Source of the DNA: Alphaproteobacteria bacterium
Lineage (GTDB): Bacteria; Pseudomonadota; Alphaproteobacteria; Geminicoccales; Geminicoccaceae
Direction of reading: 5' to 3'
Assembly: GCA_026990035.1 (NCBI GenBank)
Contig: JALSIM010000009.1
Coordinates: forward strand, 124,001 to 188,000
DNA length: 64,000 nucleotides
A model generated the notes under the pieces. That model was given only the letters and a program-made list of their open reading frames with translations. It was not told the DNA's origin and searched no databases. A program made the position numbers and the translations under genes. Of the stretch, positions 36,613-46,069 are shown one piece after another. The stretch's first letter is position 1, and each line of letters opens with the position of its first letter.

Positions 36613-36772
36613 GCGCCACCGGGTCACGGACACCCCGGCGACATCGTTACGCAGGGCACTGTCGGGTACGAAAGCCGGCCGAAATCCCCATATCGGAAGT
36701 CGCCACATGGTTGCGGGCGTTCGACCGACAGGATAAGAGTCGAAGGACATGGAGGAAGCGGGAAGGACGGGC

Positions 36773-38023
36773 ATGATCCTGCGCCGTGACGGAGGCCGAG
36801 GGCATGTCGACGGATTGCGGATCGCGATGGTCGCCGCCTGCCCGTTCCCGGCGCGCCGCGGGACACCCCTGCGCGTCCAGCGTCTGGCGGAAACGCTGGC
36901 GGCGCGCGGCCATCACATCGAGGTCTTCACCTACGACGTCGGCGATCCCGATCCGCTGCCCTTCACGCTCCACCGCACGGGGCCGCTGCGACGCGGCGAG
37001 ACCATGCCGCCGGGCCCCAACCTCCGCAAGCTCCTGCTCGATCCGAAACTCGCCGCCGTACTGACCCGGCGGCTCGGCGAAGCTCCCTTCGATCTCGTCC
37101 ATGCCCATCACGTCGAAGGTCTGCTGGTGGCGCTCTGGGCGCGGCGGCACCGGTCGCTGCCGGTGGTCTACGACGCGCACACCATGCTGGGATCGGAACT
37201 GCCCACCTACGGGCACGGCCCGATCGCCGCCGTGAGCGCCCGGGCGGGGCGCTGGATGGACCGTCGGCTGCCGCGGCGGGCCGACGGGGTGGTGGCGGTC
37301 ACCGAAGACATCCGCGACCGGCTGCTGGCCGAAGGGGGCTGCCGGCCGGAGCGGGTGGTGGTGGCCATGAACGGGGTCGGCGTCGCCCAGCTCGCCCCGC
37401 CGCCGGGAATCGAGGAGATCCCCGAACGGGTGATCTACACCGGTACGCTGGCCGGCTACCAGGACGTCGATCTGCTGCTCCGGGCGTTCGCCCGCGCCCG
37501 CGCGGAACGGCCCGAGATGTCCCTCTGCCTTTCGGTGAGCTCCAGCTTCGCGCCCTTCGAGCCCATGGCCCGCGAACTCGGCATCCGCGAAGCCATCGAA
37601 GTCGTCGAGGATCGGTTCGAGGATCTGCCGGTGCGGCTGGCGGCGAGCGCCATCGCCGCCCTGCCGCGGACCCGGTGCGACGGCATCCCCCAGAAGCTGC
37701 TCAACTACATGGCCGCCGGCAAGGCGGTGGTGGCCAGCGCCGGCTCCGCCAAGGTTCTGGAGCACGGCCGTACCGGTCTCGTGGTTCCCGACGGGGACGA
37801 GGCCGCCTTCGCCGCGGCCCTCGTCACCCTGGCCTCGCGGCCGGAGCTGGCCCGGGCCCTCGGTCGGGCGGCCCGCCGGTTCGTCGAGCGCTGCTGCACC
37901 TGGGCGGCGGCGGCGGAGAAGGTCGAGGGGCTCTACGCCCGGATCTGCGGAGGGCGGTTCACGGTCCCCGCAGCCGAGGAGCCGCCGCTCGCCCGGACCC
38001 TCGCCCATCCGCCCGGCGGCTGA
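36773..38023 (+). CDS. Glycosyltransferase, GT4-like (GT-B fold)
   Basis: A 416-residue GT-B enzyme transferring a sugar from a nucleotide-sugar donor, probably at the inner face of the membrane. N-terminal acceptor half: LRIAMVAACPFPARRGTPLR, LAARGHHIEVFTYDVGD. C-terminal donor half: ERVIYTGTLAGYQDVDLLLRA and DGIPQKLLNYMAAGKAVVAS with the E/Q-x7-style donor motif, then GRTGLVVPDGDEAAFA. ATG at 36773 is preferred (GGAAGGACGGGC upstream); ATG at 36749 is an alternative giving 424 residues. It is convergent with the unusual-sugar operon that ends 10 bases away and may act on that sugar. Confidence 0.85.
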   Translation: MILRRDGGRGHVDGLRIAMVAACPFPARRGTPLRVQRLAETLAARGHHIEVFTYDVGDPDPLPFTLHRTGPLRRGETMPPGPNLRKLLLDPKLAAVLTRRLGEAPFDLVHAHHVEGLLVALWARRHRSLPVVYDAHTMLGSELPTYGHGPIAAVSARAGRWMDRRLPRRADGVVAVTEDIRDRLLAEGGCRPERVVVAMNGVGVAQLAPPPGIEEIPERVIYTGTLAGYQDVDLLLRAFARARAERPEMSLCLSVSSSFAPFEPMARELGIREAIEVVEDRFEDLPVRLAASAIAALPRTRCDGIPQKLLNYMAAGKAVVASAGSAKVLEHGRTGLVVPDGDEAAFAAALVTLASRPELARALGRAARRFVERCCTWAAAAEKVEGLYARICGGRFTVPAAEEPPLARTLAHPPGG

Positions 38024-38033
38024 GCGCGCGGCC

Positions 38034-39212
38034 TCAGAGCGGCACGAGTTCGGGCGCCAGCCCGCGCGTTTCGAGATCGGCGCGGATTTCTCCGGTGTAG
38101 ATGGGATTCATGATCACCACCACATCGGGACGCAGCTCGCGCAGCCGGTCGGGGGAGACGATCTCGTGGCCGCTGCCGGCCAGGAACTTGCCCCATTTGT
38201 GCGGGTTGATATCGACCACCGCGGCGATCTCCCCGCCGAGGCCGAGGGTGGTCAGATAGGAGACCGCCTTGGAGCCCGAACCCCAGATCGCGACCCTGCG
38301 GCGCTGCCGCTGCCAGGCGGCGAGATCGCGGCGGAGGCCTTCGAGCCGGGTGGCGATTCCTTCGCGGAAACGACGCACCAGCAGCCGCGTCTCCTCCAGA
38401 TCATCCTCGAGCGGCAGCCGCGCCCGGGTCGGTGCCGCCGCCGGCCGACCCTCGAGCATCAGATACTGGTCGTCGTAGGCCCGATAGAGATGGGTGACCT
38501 CGAACCCGGCGGCGCGGAACAGCCGGGCCAGCGAGCCGGCGGTGAAATAGCTGCAGTGCTCGTAGTAGATGTCCCAGAAGGCGAGCTCCTCTAGGACCCG
38601 TTTCATGTCCGGCAGCTCGAAGAAGACGACGGTCTCCTCCCGGCGGCCGATGACCTCGCGGACGAGGGCCACGAACGCCCGCACCGGCTGGATGTGCTCG
38701 AGCGTGTGCCGGCAGCAGACATAGTCGGCCGAAAGATGGGCGTATTCGGGCCCGTAGAAGTCGCGGATGAAGGTGATCCGTTCCAGTGCCGGCGAGGACA
38801 GGCGCTCCGGACGGACGCCGGGATCGATGCCGATCCCCCGGCAGCCGGTGAGCTCGCAGAGACGCACCAGGAACTCGCCCTTGCCGCAACCGATCTCGAG
38901 CACCGTCTTGCCGGCGAGACGGTACTTGCGGTCCTGATCGGCACAGATCTCCTCGACGAAGCGCATGAAGCGCGGCGAGAAGGCCTGGGTCTCCTCGTAG
39001 TCGGGCGAGTAGTTCTCCTTGTCGGGATCGAACAGGCGGTTCTGGACGAAGCCGCAGTCCTCGCAGAAGACCAGTTCGAGGTCGCCGCGCGGGAAGGCGA
39101 GAGCGGCTTCGCGGCTGTCCACCATCAGGCAACTGTGGACCGGGATGTTCCGGACTTCGTAGAAGGGTTCCAGCCGGCTGCCGCCGCAGGCCTGGCAGGT
39201 ATCGACGGCCAT
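38034..39212 (-). CDS. Class I SAM C-methyltransferase (sugar C-methyltransferase type)
   Basis: A 392-residue three-part methyltransferase like those that C-methylate NDP-deoxyhexoses: an N-terminal zinc-type motif (CQACGG ... CEDCGFVQN), a central SAM-binding Rossmann fold (LAGKTVLEIGCGKGEFLVRL, CCRHTLEHIQPVRAF), and a C-terminal domain with its own nucleotide-like fold (RRVAIWGSGSKAVSYL, AAVVDINPHKWGKFL). ATG at 39212 has AGGAG upstream. It is last in the operon with rfbF, an epimerase and a second methyltransferase of the same type. The exact substrate is unknown. Confidence 0.82.
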   Translation of the reverse strand: MAVDTCQACGGSRLEPFYEVRNIPVHSCLMVDSREAALAFPRGDLELVFCEDCGFVQNRLFDPDKENYSPDYEETQAFSPRFMRFVEEICADQDRKYRLAGKTVLEIGCGKGEFLVRLCELTGCRGIGIDPGVRPERLSSPALERITFIRDFYGPEYAHLSADYVCCRHTLEHIQPVRAFVALVREVIGRREETVVFFELPDMKRVLEELAFWDIYYEHCSYFTAGSLARLFRAAGFEVTHLYRAYDDQYLMLEGRPAAAPTRARLPLEDDLEETRLLVRRFREGIATRLEGLRRDLAAWQRQRRRVAIWGSGSKAVSYLTTLGLGGEIAAVVDINPHKWGKFLAGSGHEIVSPDRLRELRPDVVVIMNPIYTGEIRADLETRGLAPELVPL

Positions 39213-39223
39213 GGGGGCTCCTC

Positions 39224-40447
39224 TCAGATGACGACCGGTTCGGGAATCGGCAGGATGAAACGGCCCCCGCCTTCCCGGAACGCGGCCTGCTGGGCGATGA
39301 TCTCGTCCTTGAAGTTCCAGGGAAGGATCAGGAGATAGTCGGGCCGGGTCTCGAGAATCCGCGAAGGCGGCTGGATCTCGAGACGCACCCCCGGCACGTA
39401 GCGGCCCTGCTTGTGGATGTTGCGGTCCACCACATAGTCGAGAATCTCGGAGCCGATGCCGCAGTAGTTGAGCAGGATCGTACCCTTGGCGGCGGCGCCG
39501 TAGCCGACGATCCGCGCCCCCTCGGCCTTGAGCCCGCGCAGCAGGGCGAGGAGGCGGTCGCGGATGGCGGCGACCCGCTCGCCGAAGCGGGCATAGTAGG
39601 CGAAACCGGTGATCCCGAGCTCCCGCTCCTCCGCGAGAAGCCCGCTCACGCTGGCCTCCGGCGCATCGCGATGCTCGACGAACAGGCGCAGCGAACCGCC
39701 GTGGATGGCCAGCCTCTCGACCCGGTTCAGATGCAGCCCGTGGCGGGCGAACAGGGCGTCGAGCGCGGTCACCGAGAAATAGCACAGATGTTCGTGATAG
39801 ATGGTGTCGAACTCGCCGTGGTCGATCAGATCGCGCACGTAGGGCACCTCGATCACCGCCACCCCCTCGGGCTTCAGCACGGTGGCGATGCCGGCGACGA
39901 AGCCGTTGGTATCGGCGACATGGGCGAGGACGTTGTTGGCATGGATCACATCGGCCCGCCGGCCGGCGGCGGCGAGCTCCCCGGCGAGGGTGCGGCCGAA
40001 GAAGGCCTGGAGGGTCTCGATCCCCCTGTCCCGCGCCGCCCGCACCGGCCCCGGCGCGGGATCGATTCCCAGCACCGGGATGCCGCGCTCGCGATAGTAC
40101 TGCAGCAGATAGCCGTCGTTGCTGGCGAGCTCGATCACCAGGGAATCCGGCCCGAGCCCGCGTTCGGCGATGCGCGCCTCGACATTCGCCCGGGCGTGGG
40201 CGAGGAGGGTGTCGGTGAAGGAGGAGAAATAGGGATAGTCCTCGCCGAACAGCTCCTCCGGCGGCACCGTCTCCAGGATCTGCACCAGCGTGCAGTCCCG
40301 GCAGAAGGCGACATCGAGCGGATAGCGGGGCTCCTCCCGATCGAGCCGCTCGGGCGGAAGGAAATCGTCGGAAAGCGGCAGGCTGCCGAGGGACAGGAAC
40401 ACCTCCAGCCGCCCGCCGCCGCAGGAACGGCAGACCGACCGGGCCAC
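39224..40447 (-). CDS. Class I SAM C-methyltransferase (second, TylCIII/EvaC-like layout)
   Basis: A 407-residue methyltransferase with the same three-part layout as its downstream neighbour but clearly diverged: zinc motif CRSCGGG ... FCRDCTLVQ, SAM domain (LVIELASNDGYLLQYYRERG, LGIDPAPGPVRAA, HANNVLAHVADTNGF), the catalytic-type region VEVPYVRDLIDHGEFDTIYH with EHLCYFS, and a C-terminal domain GARIVGYGAAAKGTILLNY. NDP-hexose C-3-methyltransferases such as TylC3 share these motifs. GTG at 40447 follows the epimerase stop by two bases. Confidence 0.83.
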   Translation of the reverse strand: MARSVCRSCGGGRLEVFLSLGSLPLSDDFLPPERLDREEPRYPLDVAFCRDCTLVQILETVPPEELFGEDYPYFSSFTDTLLAHARANVEARIAERGLGPDSLVIELASNDGYLLQYYRERGIPVLGIDPAPGPVRAARDRGIETLQAFFGRTLAGELAAAGRRADVIHANNVLAHVADTNGFVAGIATVLKPEGVAVIEVPYVRDLIDHGEFDTIYHEHLCYFSVTALDALFARHGLHLNRVERLAIHGGSLRLFVEHRDAPEASVSGLLAEERELGITGFAYYARFGERVAAIRDRLLALLRGLKAEGARIVGYGAAAKGTILLNYCGIGSEILDYVVDRNIHKQGRYVPGVRLEIQPPSRILETRPDYLLILPWNFKDEIIAQQAAFREGGGRFILPIPEPVVI

Positions 40448-40449
40448 GG

Positions 40450-41481
40450 TCAGGCGGCCTCCCGCCAGTGCAGCCCCTCGTCGAGGCGGCCGGCCTCCTG
40501 CAGCTCCCGCACGCGGCGCAGACGGATGTAGCGGCCGCTCAGGAACTCCTCGGCGGTGAGCCCGTGCGCCCGGTAGGCGGCGTAGAGCTCCTCGATGCCC
40601 CGGCGCACCGTCCACCGCGGATCGAAGGCCGGGACCAGGCGGCGGATCTTCTCGCAGTCGACCCGGTAGTTGCGGGCATCGGGGCTGGCGTCGGCGGCAT
40701 AGGTGACCCGGGCGCCGGGAACGATCTCCGCCACCATGTCGGCGACCTCGCGGACCCGGTAGTTCTCGGAGGTGCGGCCGACGTTGAAGGCCTCGCCGCG
40801 TACCACCTCCGCCGGCGCCTCCATGACCGCGACGAAGGCCCGGGCGATGTCCTCGATATGGACCAGCGGCCGCCAGGGCATGCCGTCGCTCTTGATCAGC
40901 ACCTCGCCGGTGGTGAAGGCGTAGCCCACCAGATTGTTGACCACCAGATCGCCGCGCAGGCGGGTGGAAACCCCGTAGGCGGTGGCGCTGCGCAGGAACA
41001 CCGGGGTGAACCGGGCATCGGCCAGCGGCGCCACGTCCCGCTCCACCCAGACCTTGCTCTCGGCGTAGGGGGTGACCGGATTGAAGGATGCCGTCTCGTC
41101 CAGGAAATCCTCGCCGGCGGCGCCGTAGTTGCTGCAGGAGGAGGAGAAGACGAAGCGCTCCACTCCGGCTTCCTTCGCCAGGCGCGCGAGGCGCACGGAC
41201 GCCCGCCAGTTGATGTCGTAGGTGATTTCGCGGTTGAGATCGCCCAGCGGATCGTTGGAGATGCCGGCGAGATGGAGAATCGCGTCGAAACCTTCGAGAT
41301 CGCCCGCCGTGACCTCCCGCACATCCTTGCGCATCGCCGGGATCGTCAGTTCGCTCGGGCCGAAGCCGCAGTCCTCGTAGAGGAAGCTGTCGAGGCCGAC
41401 CACCTCGTGGCCGCGGCCGACCAGCATCGGCACCAGCACATGACCGATGTAGCCGTCGTGGCCGGTCACCAGAACCTTCAT
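40450..41481 (-). CDS. NAD-dependent epimerase/dehydratase (extended SDR)
   Basis: A 343-residue extended short-chain dehydrogenase. The Rossmann motif TGHDGYIG is at residues 6-13, the DxL loop at KDVREVTAGDLEGFDAILHLA, the active-site Ser and YxxxK in FSSSCSNYG and YAESK, and the substrate-binding region in RSATAYGVSTRLRGDLVVNN. It follows rfbF by four bases, so it probably epimerises or dehydrates a CDP-sugar, but the specific reaction cannot be read from sequence. The typical CDP-glucose 4,6-dehydratase (RfbG) is not adjacent. Confidence 0.85.
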   Translation of the reverse strand: MKVLVTGHDGYIGHVLVPMLVGRGHEVVGLDSFLYEDCGFGPSELTIPAMRKDVREVTAGDLEGFDAILHLAGISNDPLGDLNREITYDINWRASVRLARLAKEAGVERFVFSSSCSNYGAAGEDFLDETASFNPVTPYAESKVWVERDVAPLADARFTPVFLRSATAYGVSTRLRGDLVVNNLVGYAFTTGEVLIKSDGMPWRPLVHIEDIARAFVAVMEAPAEVVRGEAFNVGRTSENYRVREVADMVAEIVPGARVTYAADASPDARNYRVDCEKIRRLVPAFDPRWTVRRGIEELYAAYRAHGLTAEEFLSGRYIRLRRVRELQEAGRLDEGLHWREAA

Positions 41482-41485
41482 GGCG

Positions 41486-42256
41486 TCATTCCCATATCTT
41501 CCACGGCGCGTTGCCGCTTTCCCAGAGTTTCTCGAGCCGCACCTTGTCGCGCAGCGTGTCCATGCACTGCCAGAAGCCCTCGTGCTTGAAGGCCATGAGC
41601 TGGCCGTCGCGGGCGAGGTTCTCGAGGGGCTCCTTCTCGAACTGGGTGTGGTCCCCCTCGATATAGTCGAAGATCCCGGGCTCCAGGACGAAGAAGGCGC
41701 CGTTGATCCAGCCCTCGCTCATCTGCGGCTTTTCCTGGAAGCTGACCACCCGGCTGTCGTCCAGCTCCAGCCGGCCGAAGCGGGCCGGCGGCCGCACCGC
41801 GGTGACGGTGGCGAGCTTGCCGTGGTGCCTGTGGAAGCGCAGCAGGGCGTCGAGATCGACATCGGACACCCCGTCGCCCCAGGTGAGCATGAAGGTCTCG
41901 TTGCCGAGATAGGGTGCGAGTCGCTTGATGCGGCCCCCCGTATTGGTGCGGATGCCGGTGTCGATGAGCTCGACGACCCAGTCCTGCGGCGAGCCGCCCT
42001 CGGTCTCGACGTCGCCGGTCTTGAGGTTGACGGTGAGATTGCTGTTGAGGGAACAGTAATCCACCATGTATTTCTTGATGTATTCTCCCTTGTAGCCCAG
42101 AGCGATGACGAAGTTCCTGTGGCCGTAGCAGGAATAGTGCATCATGATGTGCCAGAGAATCGGCCGCCCGCCGATCTCGACCATCGGTTTGGGCTTGACC
42201 ACGGTTTCCTCGGAGAGGCGCGAGCCCATGCCTCCGGCGAGAATGCCGACCTTCAT
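41486..42256 (-). CDS. rfbF: Glucose-1-phosphate cytidylyltransferase
   Basis: Activates glucose 1-phosphate with CTP to CDP-glucose, the first step of CDP-dideoxy- and branched-sugar synthesis. The 256-residue nucleotidyltransferase has LAGGMGSRLSEETVVKPKPM at the N-terminus, HIMMHYSCYGHRNFVIALGY, VVELIDTGIRTNTGGRIKR, FMLTWGDGVSDVDL, FQEKPQMSEGWINGAFFV and WQCMDTLRDK, all closely matching RfbF. First gene of the operon followed by an epimerase and two methyltransferases. Confidence 0.95.
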   Translation of the reverse strand: MKVGILAGGMGSRLSEETVVKPKPMVEIGGRPILWHIMMHYSCYGHRNFVIALGYKGEYIKKYMVDYCSLNSNLTVNLKTGDVETEGGSPQDWVVELIDTGIRTNTGGRIKRLAPYLGNETFMLTWGDGVSDVDLDALLRFHRHHGKLATVTAVRPPARFGRLELDDSRVVSFQEKPQMSEGWINGAFFVLEPGIFDYIEGDHTQFEKEPLENLARDGQLMAFKHEGFWQCMDTLRDKVRLEKLWESGNAPWKIWE

Positions 42257-42386
42257 CGATATGCTTCCCTTCCCGAAAGGATGCGGCGGACCGGTGTCGC
42301 GGGACGGATCCGATCCGGTCGGAGCATAAGCCGATACCGGCGGTTGCCCAGTGGGCTTTTCGTCTCCGTCCGCATCCCGGTACGGA

Positions 42387-42983
42387 TCAGGAACCGGCGC
42401 GCCGGTGGCGGGCGCGGATGGCTCCGGCGATGTCGTCGGCGAGCCTGGCGAGGGCGGCGCTCATCGCCGCCACATAGCCCTCGTAGCCCTCCTTCGCGAC
42501 CGGGATCCGGAGGCGCTGGCGGCGACTGTCGACGACCCGGCTGGTGCCGCGGAAGAGATGCCATCGCGCATCCATCTCGACCACCCCCTCGCGCAACGGA
42601 TCGAGGCGGAAAATGTCGATCTCGACCAGATAGTCGAGCGCGTAGGGCACCCGCTGGGACGGGGTGTAGACCGCCGGGGTCCCGAGACGCGAGCCGATGT
42701 TCTCGGCCAGCACCCGGGCCACGGCGGCGGGGAGCTGCTCCAGCCAGGTATGGGAATCGGAGACCAGGAACCTGTTGGCGCCGACCCGCACGACGATCTG
42801 GCTGCGGTCCAGATACTGCGGCAGGGAGACCTCGCGGACCTGGATCCGGAGCTTCGCGGTCCGCGGATCCTCGGCCGCCGCCGCCGGCAGCGGTGCGAGA
42901 CCATAGTAGTCGATCGGCCGCTGGACCGGTACGCAGGCGACGAGCGCCAGGGCGAAAACCGGCAGGATGAGGATCGAACGCAT
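42387..42983 (-). CDS. pqiC: PqiC-type outer-membrane lipoprotein (ABC-type transport auxiliary)
   Basis: A 198-residue lipoprotein of the Pqi lipid-transport system between inner and outer membranes. The signal peptide RSILILPVFALALVAC ends in a lipobox-like VAC, then DYYGLAPLP, the family motif VREVSLPQYLDRSQIVVRVG, and a helical C-terminus AKEGYEGYVAAMSAAL. ATG at 42983 was chosen because GGGAG lies eight bases upstream and the signal begins there; ATG at 42998 would start two bases after pqiB. Last gene of pqiABC. Confidence 0.87.
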   Translation of the reverse strand: MRSILILPVFALALVACVPVQRPIDYYGLAPLPAAAAEDPRTAKLRIQVREVSLPQYLDRSQIVVRVGANRFLVSDSHTWLEQLPAAVARVLAENIGSRLGTPAVYTPSQRVPYALDYLVEIDIFRLDPLREGVVEMDARWHLFRGTSRVVDSRRQRLRIPVAKEGYEGYVAAMSAALARLADDIAGAIRARHRRAGS

Positions 42984-43000
42984 GCGGTCGGCTCCCATCT

Positions 43001-44680
43001 CTATTGCCCGCGCCCGCGAATGAGGGCCTGCGGATTGCGCTCGAGATATTCGGCCAGCAGACGGACGGCCCGGGCGGCCCGGGCCGTCTCCCGGGTCATC
43101 CGGGTCACCGACTGGTAGAGGCGGCTGTCGGGGTCGAGGACCTCGCGCGCCTCGCGGAACAGCCGTGTCGCTTCGCCGACCGCGACATCCGCCCGCTCCG
43201 CCGCCCGGCGCAGGGCGGCCGCGGTCGGAGGCACCTCGGCCTCGAGGGCGGCGGCCACGCTCGCCAGCCTGTCGGCGGCCGCGCTGAGGGCGGCCGGCAG
43301 ACCGGCGAGCTCGGGATTCCCGAGAAGGCGGTCGATATCGCCGAGGAGGGTGCGGAAATCGGCGATCAGCTCCTCGAGGGGGAGGTTCGAGAGCTCGGTC
43401 AGAAGGTCGGCGAGGGAACTGGTGATGGTCTCGAGCTCCGAGGGCACGCTCGGGATCACCGGGACGCCGTCTTCCATTCCCAGCTCGGCCGCGGGCGCGT
43501 CGGGATGGATGTCGAGATCGACCACCAGTTCCCCGGTCAGGAAATTGGCGGTCTTGAGCTGGGCCCGCACCCCCCGGGCCACCAGCCGCTCGACGAAACC
43601 CTCCGGTGGCCGCCTCGGCTCGCCGCGCGGGCCGAGGGGGGCGAAGCGTTCGGGCAGAATGGCGAGGCGGACCGGGATCCGCACCTCGCCGGTGTCGTAG
43701 TCGATCCGCGGGCTGACATCCACCACCCGCCCGACCTCGATGCCGCGGAACTCGACCGGGGCACCCGGCTCGAGGCCGCGCAGCGACCCGTCGAAATAGA
43801 CGAGGTATTCGCGGGCGTCGGCGAGCTGGGAATCCCGCATCTCGGCGTAGCTCGCGTAGAGCGGAAAACGGGTTCCCTCCGCCGCCGGTTCGCCCCTGCC
43901 CTCGCCGAAGGCGATGCCCCCGGTGAGCATCGCCTGGACCGACTGCATGCGGAAGTAGAAGCCGGTGGCGCCGGTGCCGATCTCGATGCCGCTGGTGTTC
44001 CAGAACCGGCTGTCCGCGCGCACCAGCCGGTCGAAGGGCGCCTCGACGAAGGCGATGATCTCGAGCTCGCGCCCGTCGGCGGCGAGCTTGTGGCCGAGCA
44101 CCTCGCCCACCTCGATGTCGCGGTAGTAGATGGGCGAGCCGCGGGTGATCCCCTCCAGCGCTTCCGCGCGGAGGATGAACTGCCGTCCGGGTTCGTCGGA
44201 AAGCACCAGCGGCGGTTCCTCGAGGCCGACGAACTCGTCGGCCCGCGCCCCCTTGCCGGGATCGACCTCGATGTAGGCGCCGGAGACGAGGGTGGAAAGA
44301 CCGCTCACCCCGCCGGCACCGATCCGGGGCCGCACCACCCAGAACCGGCTGTCCTCCGCCAGCAGCCGCTCGGCACCCTCGGTGAGCTCGGCGCTGACCA
44401 GGACATGGGAGAGATCGGCGGCGATCTGGATGGCGGTCACCTTGCCCACCTCGACCGCCTTGTAGCGGACCGTCGTCTTGCCCGGTTCGATGCCTTCGGC
44501 GGAGCGGAAGCGGATGGTGATCTCGGGCCCCTTCGCGCCGAGGGTCGTCCAGACCAGCCAGCCGGCCACCAGCAGGGCCACCAGGGGAACGATCCAGACC
44601 GCGGAGAGCCGGCTCCGTTCTCGGATGTCGACTTCCGCGAGCTGCGGCTCCTCGGCCTCAGGCGGGCGCGCGTCGGTCAT
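43001..44680 (-). CDS. pqiB: PqiB, MCE-domain lipid transport protein
   Basis: A 559-residue periplasm-spanning protein anchored by one N-terminal helix (LSAVWIVPLVALLVAGWLVW). Three MCE/MlaD domains follow (ITIRFRSAEGIEPGKTTVRY; FILRAEALEGITRGSPIYYR; LVYFDGSLRGLEPGAPVEFR), then a long helical C-terminus that in E. coli PqiB forms the tube towards the outer membrane (LLTELSNLPLEELIADF ... ARAVRLLAEYLERNPQ). Its start overlaps the end of pqiA by 23 bases. Length and domain number match E. coli PqiB (546). Confidence 0.93.
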   Translation of the reverse strand: MTDARPPEAEEPQLAEVDIRERSRLSAVWIVPLVALLVAGWLVWTTLGAKGPEITIRFRSAEGIEPGKTTVRYKAVEVGKVTAIQIAADLSHVLVSAELTEGAERLLAEDSRFWVVRPRIGAGGVSGLSTLVSGAYIEVDPGKGARADEFVGLEEPPLVLSDEPGRQFILRAEALEGITRGSPIYYRDIEVGEVLGHKLAADGRELEIIAFVEAPFDRLVRADSRFWNTSGIEIGTGATGFYFRMQSVQAMLTGGIAFGEGRGEPAAEGTRFPLYASYAEMRDSQLADAREYLVYFDGSLRGLEPGAPVEFRGIEVGRVVDVSPRIDYDTGEVRIPVRLAILPERFAPLGPRGEPRRPPEGFVERLVARGVRAQLKTANFLTGELVVDLDIHPDAPAAELGMEDGVPVIPSVPSELETITSSLADLLTELSNLPLEELIADFRTLLGDIDRLLGNPELAGLPAALSAAADRLASVAAALEAEVPPTAAALRRAAERADVAVGEATRLFREAREVLDPDSRLYQSVTRMTRETARAARAVRLLAEYLERNPQALIRGRGQ

Positions 44681-45959
44681 CCGTTCCTCGCGGCGAATCC
44701 CAGATCAGCCGGGTGTCGAAGCTCGCCGACGCCAGCATCGTCAGCACCACCACGAGGGCGAAGGCCGCGGCTCCCGGCTCCGGGGTGATGGTGGCGAATT
44801 CGCCGGCGGTGACGAGAGCCGCCAGCAGCCCGATCACGAACACGTCGATCATCGACCAGCGTCCGAGATAGTCGATGAAGCGGTGCAGGCGGGTCCGGGC
44901 CCCGCGGGCCGCCCCCCGGCCGAGCCGCACCGACACCAGCAGATAGGCGAGGCCGGTCATCTTCACGATCGGCACCACGAAGCTGGCGAAGAACACCAGC
45001 ACCGCCAGCGGCCACATGCCGGCCAGCGCCAGCTCGTGGACCCCGCTCAGGATGGTGTCGGTCCGGGTCTCGCCGAGGAAGGTCACCGTCATCACCGGCA
45101 GGATGTTGGCCGGCAGATAGAGGGCGGCGGCGGCCAGCAGATAGGCCCAGGAGCGGGCGATGCCGGCCGGCTCGCGGCGATGGACGACGGCCCCGCAGCG
45201 CGGGCAGCGGAGCTCCTGGCCGGGGGGCGGGGGGCGCGGCAGCAGCACCTGCCGGCAGCGGTGGCAGCTCAGGAGACCGCCCAGCGACCGCAGCGCCCCC
45301 AGCGCCGCCCGTGTCTGACGACCGAAGCGCTCCCACACCTGGCTCGGCTCCAGCACCGCATCGGCGGCCACCAGCAGCAGCAGGGTGGCGAGGAATGCGA
45401 AAAAGGCGGTACCGAACTCGATGCTCGCCATGTCCCGGAGTTTGACGTAGGCGACCATGATGCCGAGCAGGTACACGTCGAGCATCGCCCAGGGACGGAG
45501 ATGTTCCGCCCAGCGGAACAATCTCGCGGCACCCGGCAGCCGCCGTCCGTGGGACAGCGGACCGAGGACCAGCAGATCGACGGTGAGGACCGCGAGCGGG
45601 GCCAGGAAGACGAGGAAGAAGACGAGCAGGCCGACCACCGGCATGTCGTGTTCGAGCAGGGCCCAGGACGCCGACAGCAGGCGGCTCGACTGTTCGCCGC
45701 CCGGCAAGTCGAGGATCAGGAAGGGAAACAGATTGGCGATCAGGAACAGCGGTGCCGCCGCCAGGGTCAGGAGATAGGCGTTTTCCGGACCGTGGCGGCG
45801 TCGTCGGGCCAGGACCGCCCGGCAGCGGCGGCAACGCGCCGTGCCTCCCCGTGGCAGCGGCGGCAGCACCTGCAGGAGGTCGCAATCCGGGCAGCGGAGC
45901 AGCGAGCCGAAACCTTCCGACACCAGCCTTCCGCCGCCTCGTCCGTGGCCGGCGAACAT
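44658..45959 (-). CDS. pqiA: PqiA, inner-membrane protein of the Pqi system
   Basis: A 433-residue inner-membrane protein with two tandem PqiA domains, each introduced by a rubredoxin-like zinc ribbon (RCPDCDLLQVLPPLPRGGTA with CRRC; SCHRCRQVLLP with CPRCGAVV). Each domain has four membrane helices and a conserved core (YLLGIMVAYVKLRDMASIEF; WSMIDVFVIGLLAALV). ATG at 45959 gives a length near E. coli PqiA (417); a GTG about 12 codons later is an alternative. First gene of pqiABC, divergent from the aminotransferase. Confidence 0.92.
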   Translation of the reverse strand: MFAGHGRGGGRLVSEGFGSLLRCPDCDLLQVLPPLPRGGTARCRRCRAVLARRRRHGPENAYLLTLAAAPLFLIANLFPFLILDLPGGEQSSRLLSASWALLEHDMPVVGLLVFFLVFLAPLAVLTVDLLVLGPLSHGRRLPGAARLFRWAEHLRPWAMLDVYLLGIMVAYVKLRDMASIEFGTAFFAFLATLLLLVAADAVLEPSQVWERFGRQTRAALGALRSLGGLLSCHRCRQVLLPRPPPPGQELRCPRCGAVVHRREPAGIARSWAYLLAAAALYLPANILPVMTVTFLGETRTDTILSGVHELALAGMWPLAVLVFFASFVVPIVKMTGLAYLLVSVRLGRGAARGARTRLHRFIDYLGRWSMIDVFVIGLLAALVTAGEFATITPEPGAAAFALVVVLTMLASASFDTRLIWDSPRGTDDRRAPA

Positions 45960-46069
45960 GGCCGGGATTGTTGACACGCGGCTTGGCGGCTTGCAAGGCC
46001 TCGCTGGCGGTTCCTCTTGCGGTGACGGTCCGCCAGGGGATATGTGGCGGGCGACAGGGGAGGGCGGAA

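Noticed and set aside
45971-45999. Promoter starting with a perfect TTGACA before the aminotransferase gene
   Set aside because: At 16-18 bases spacing no acceptable -10 hexamer is present (CAAGGC or similar), and the distance to the ATG is long. Not listed as a feature.
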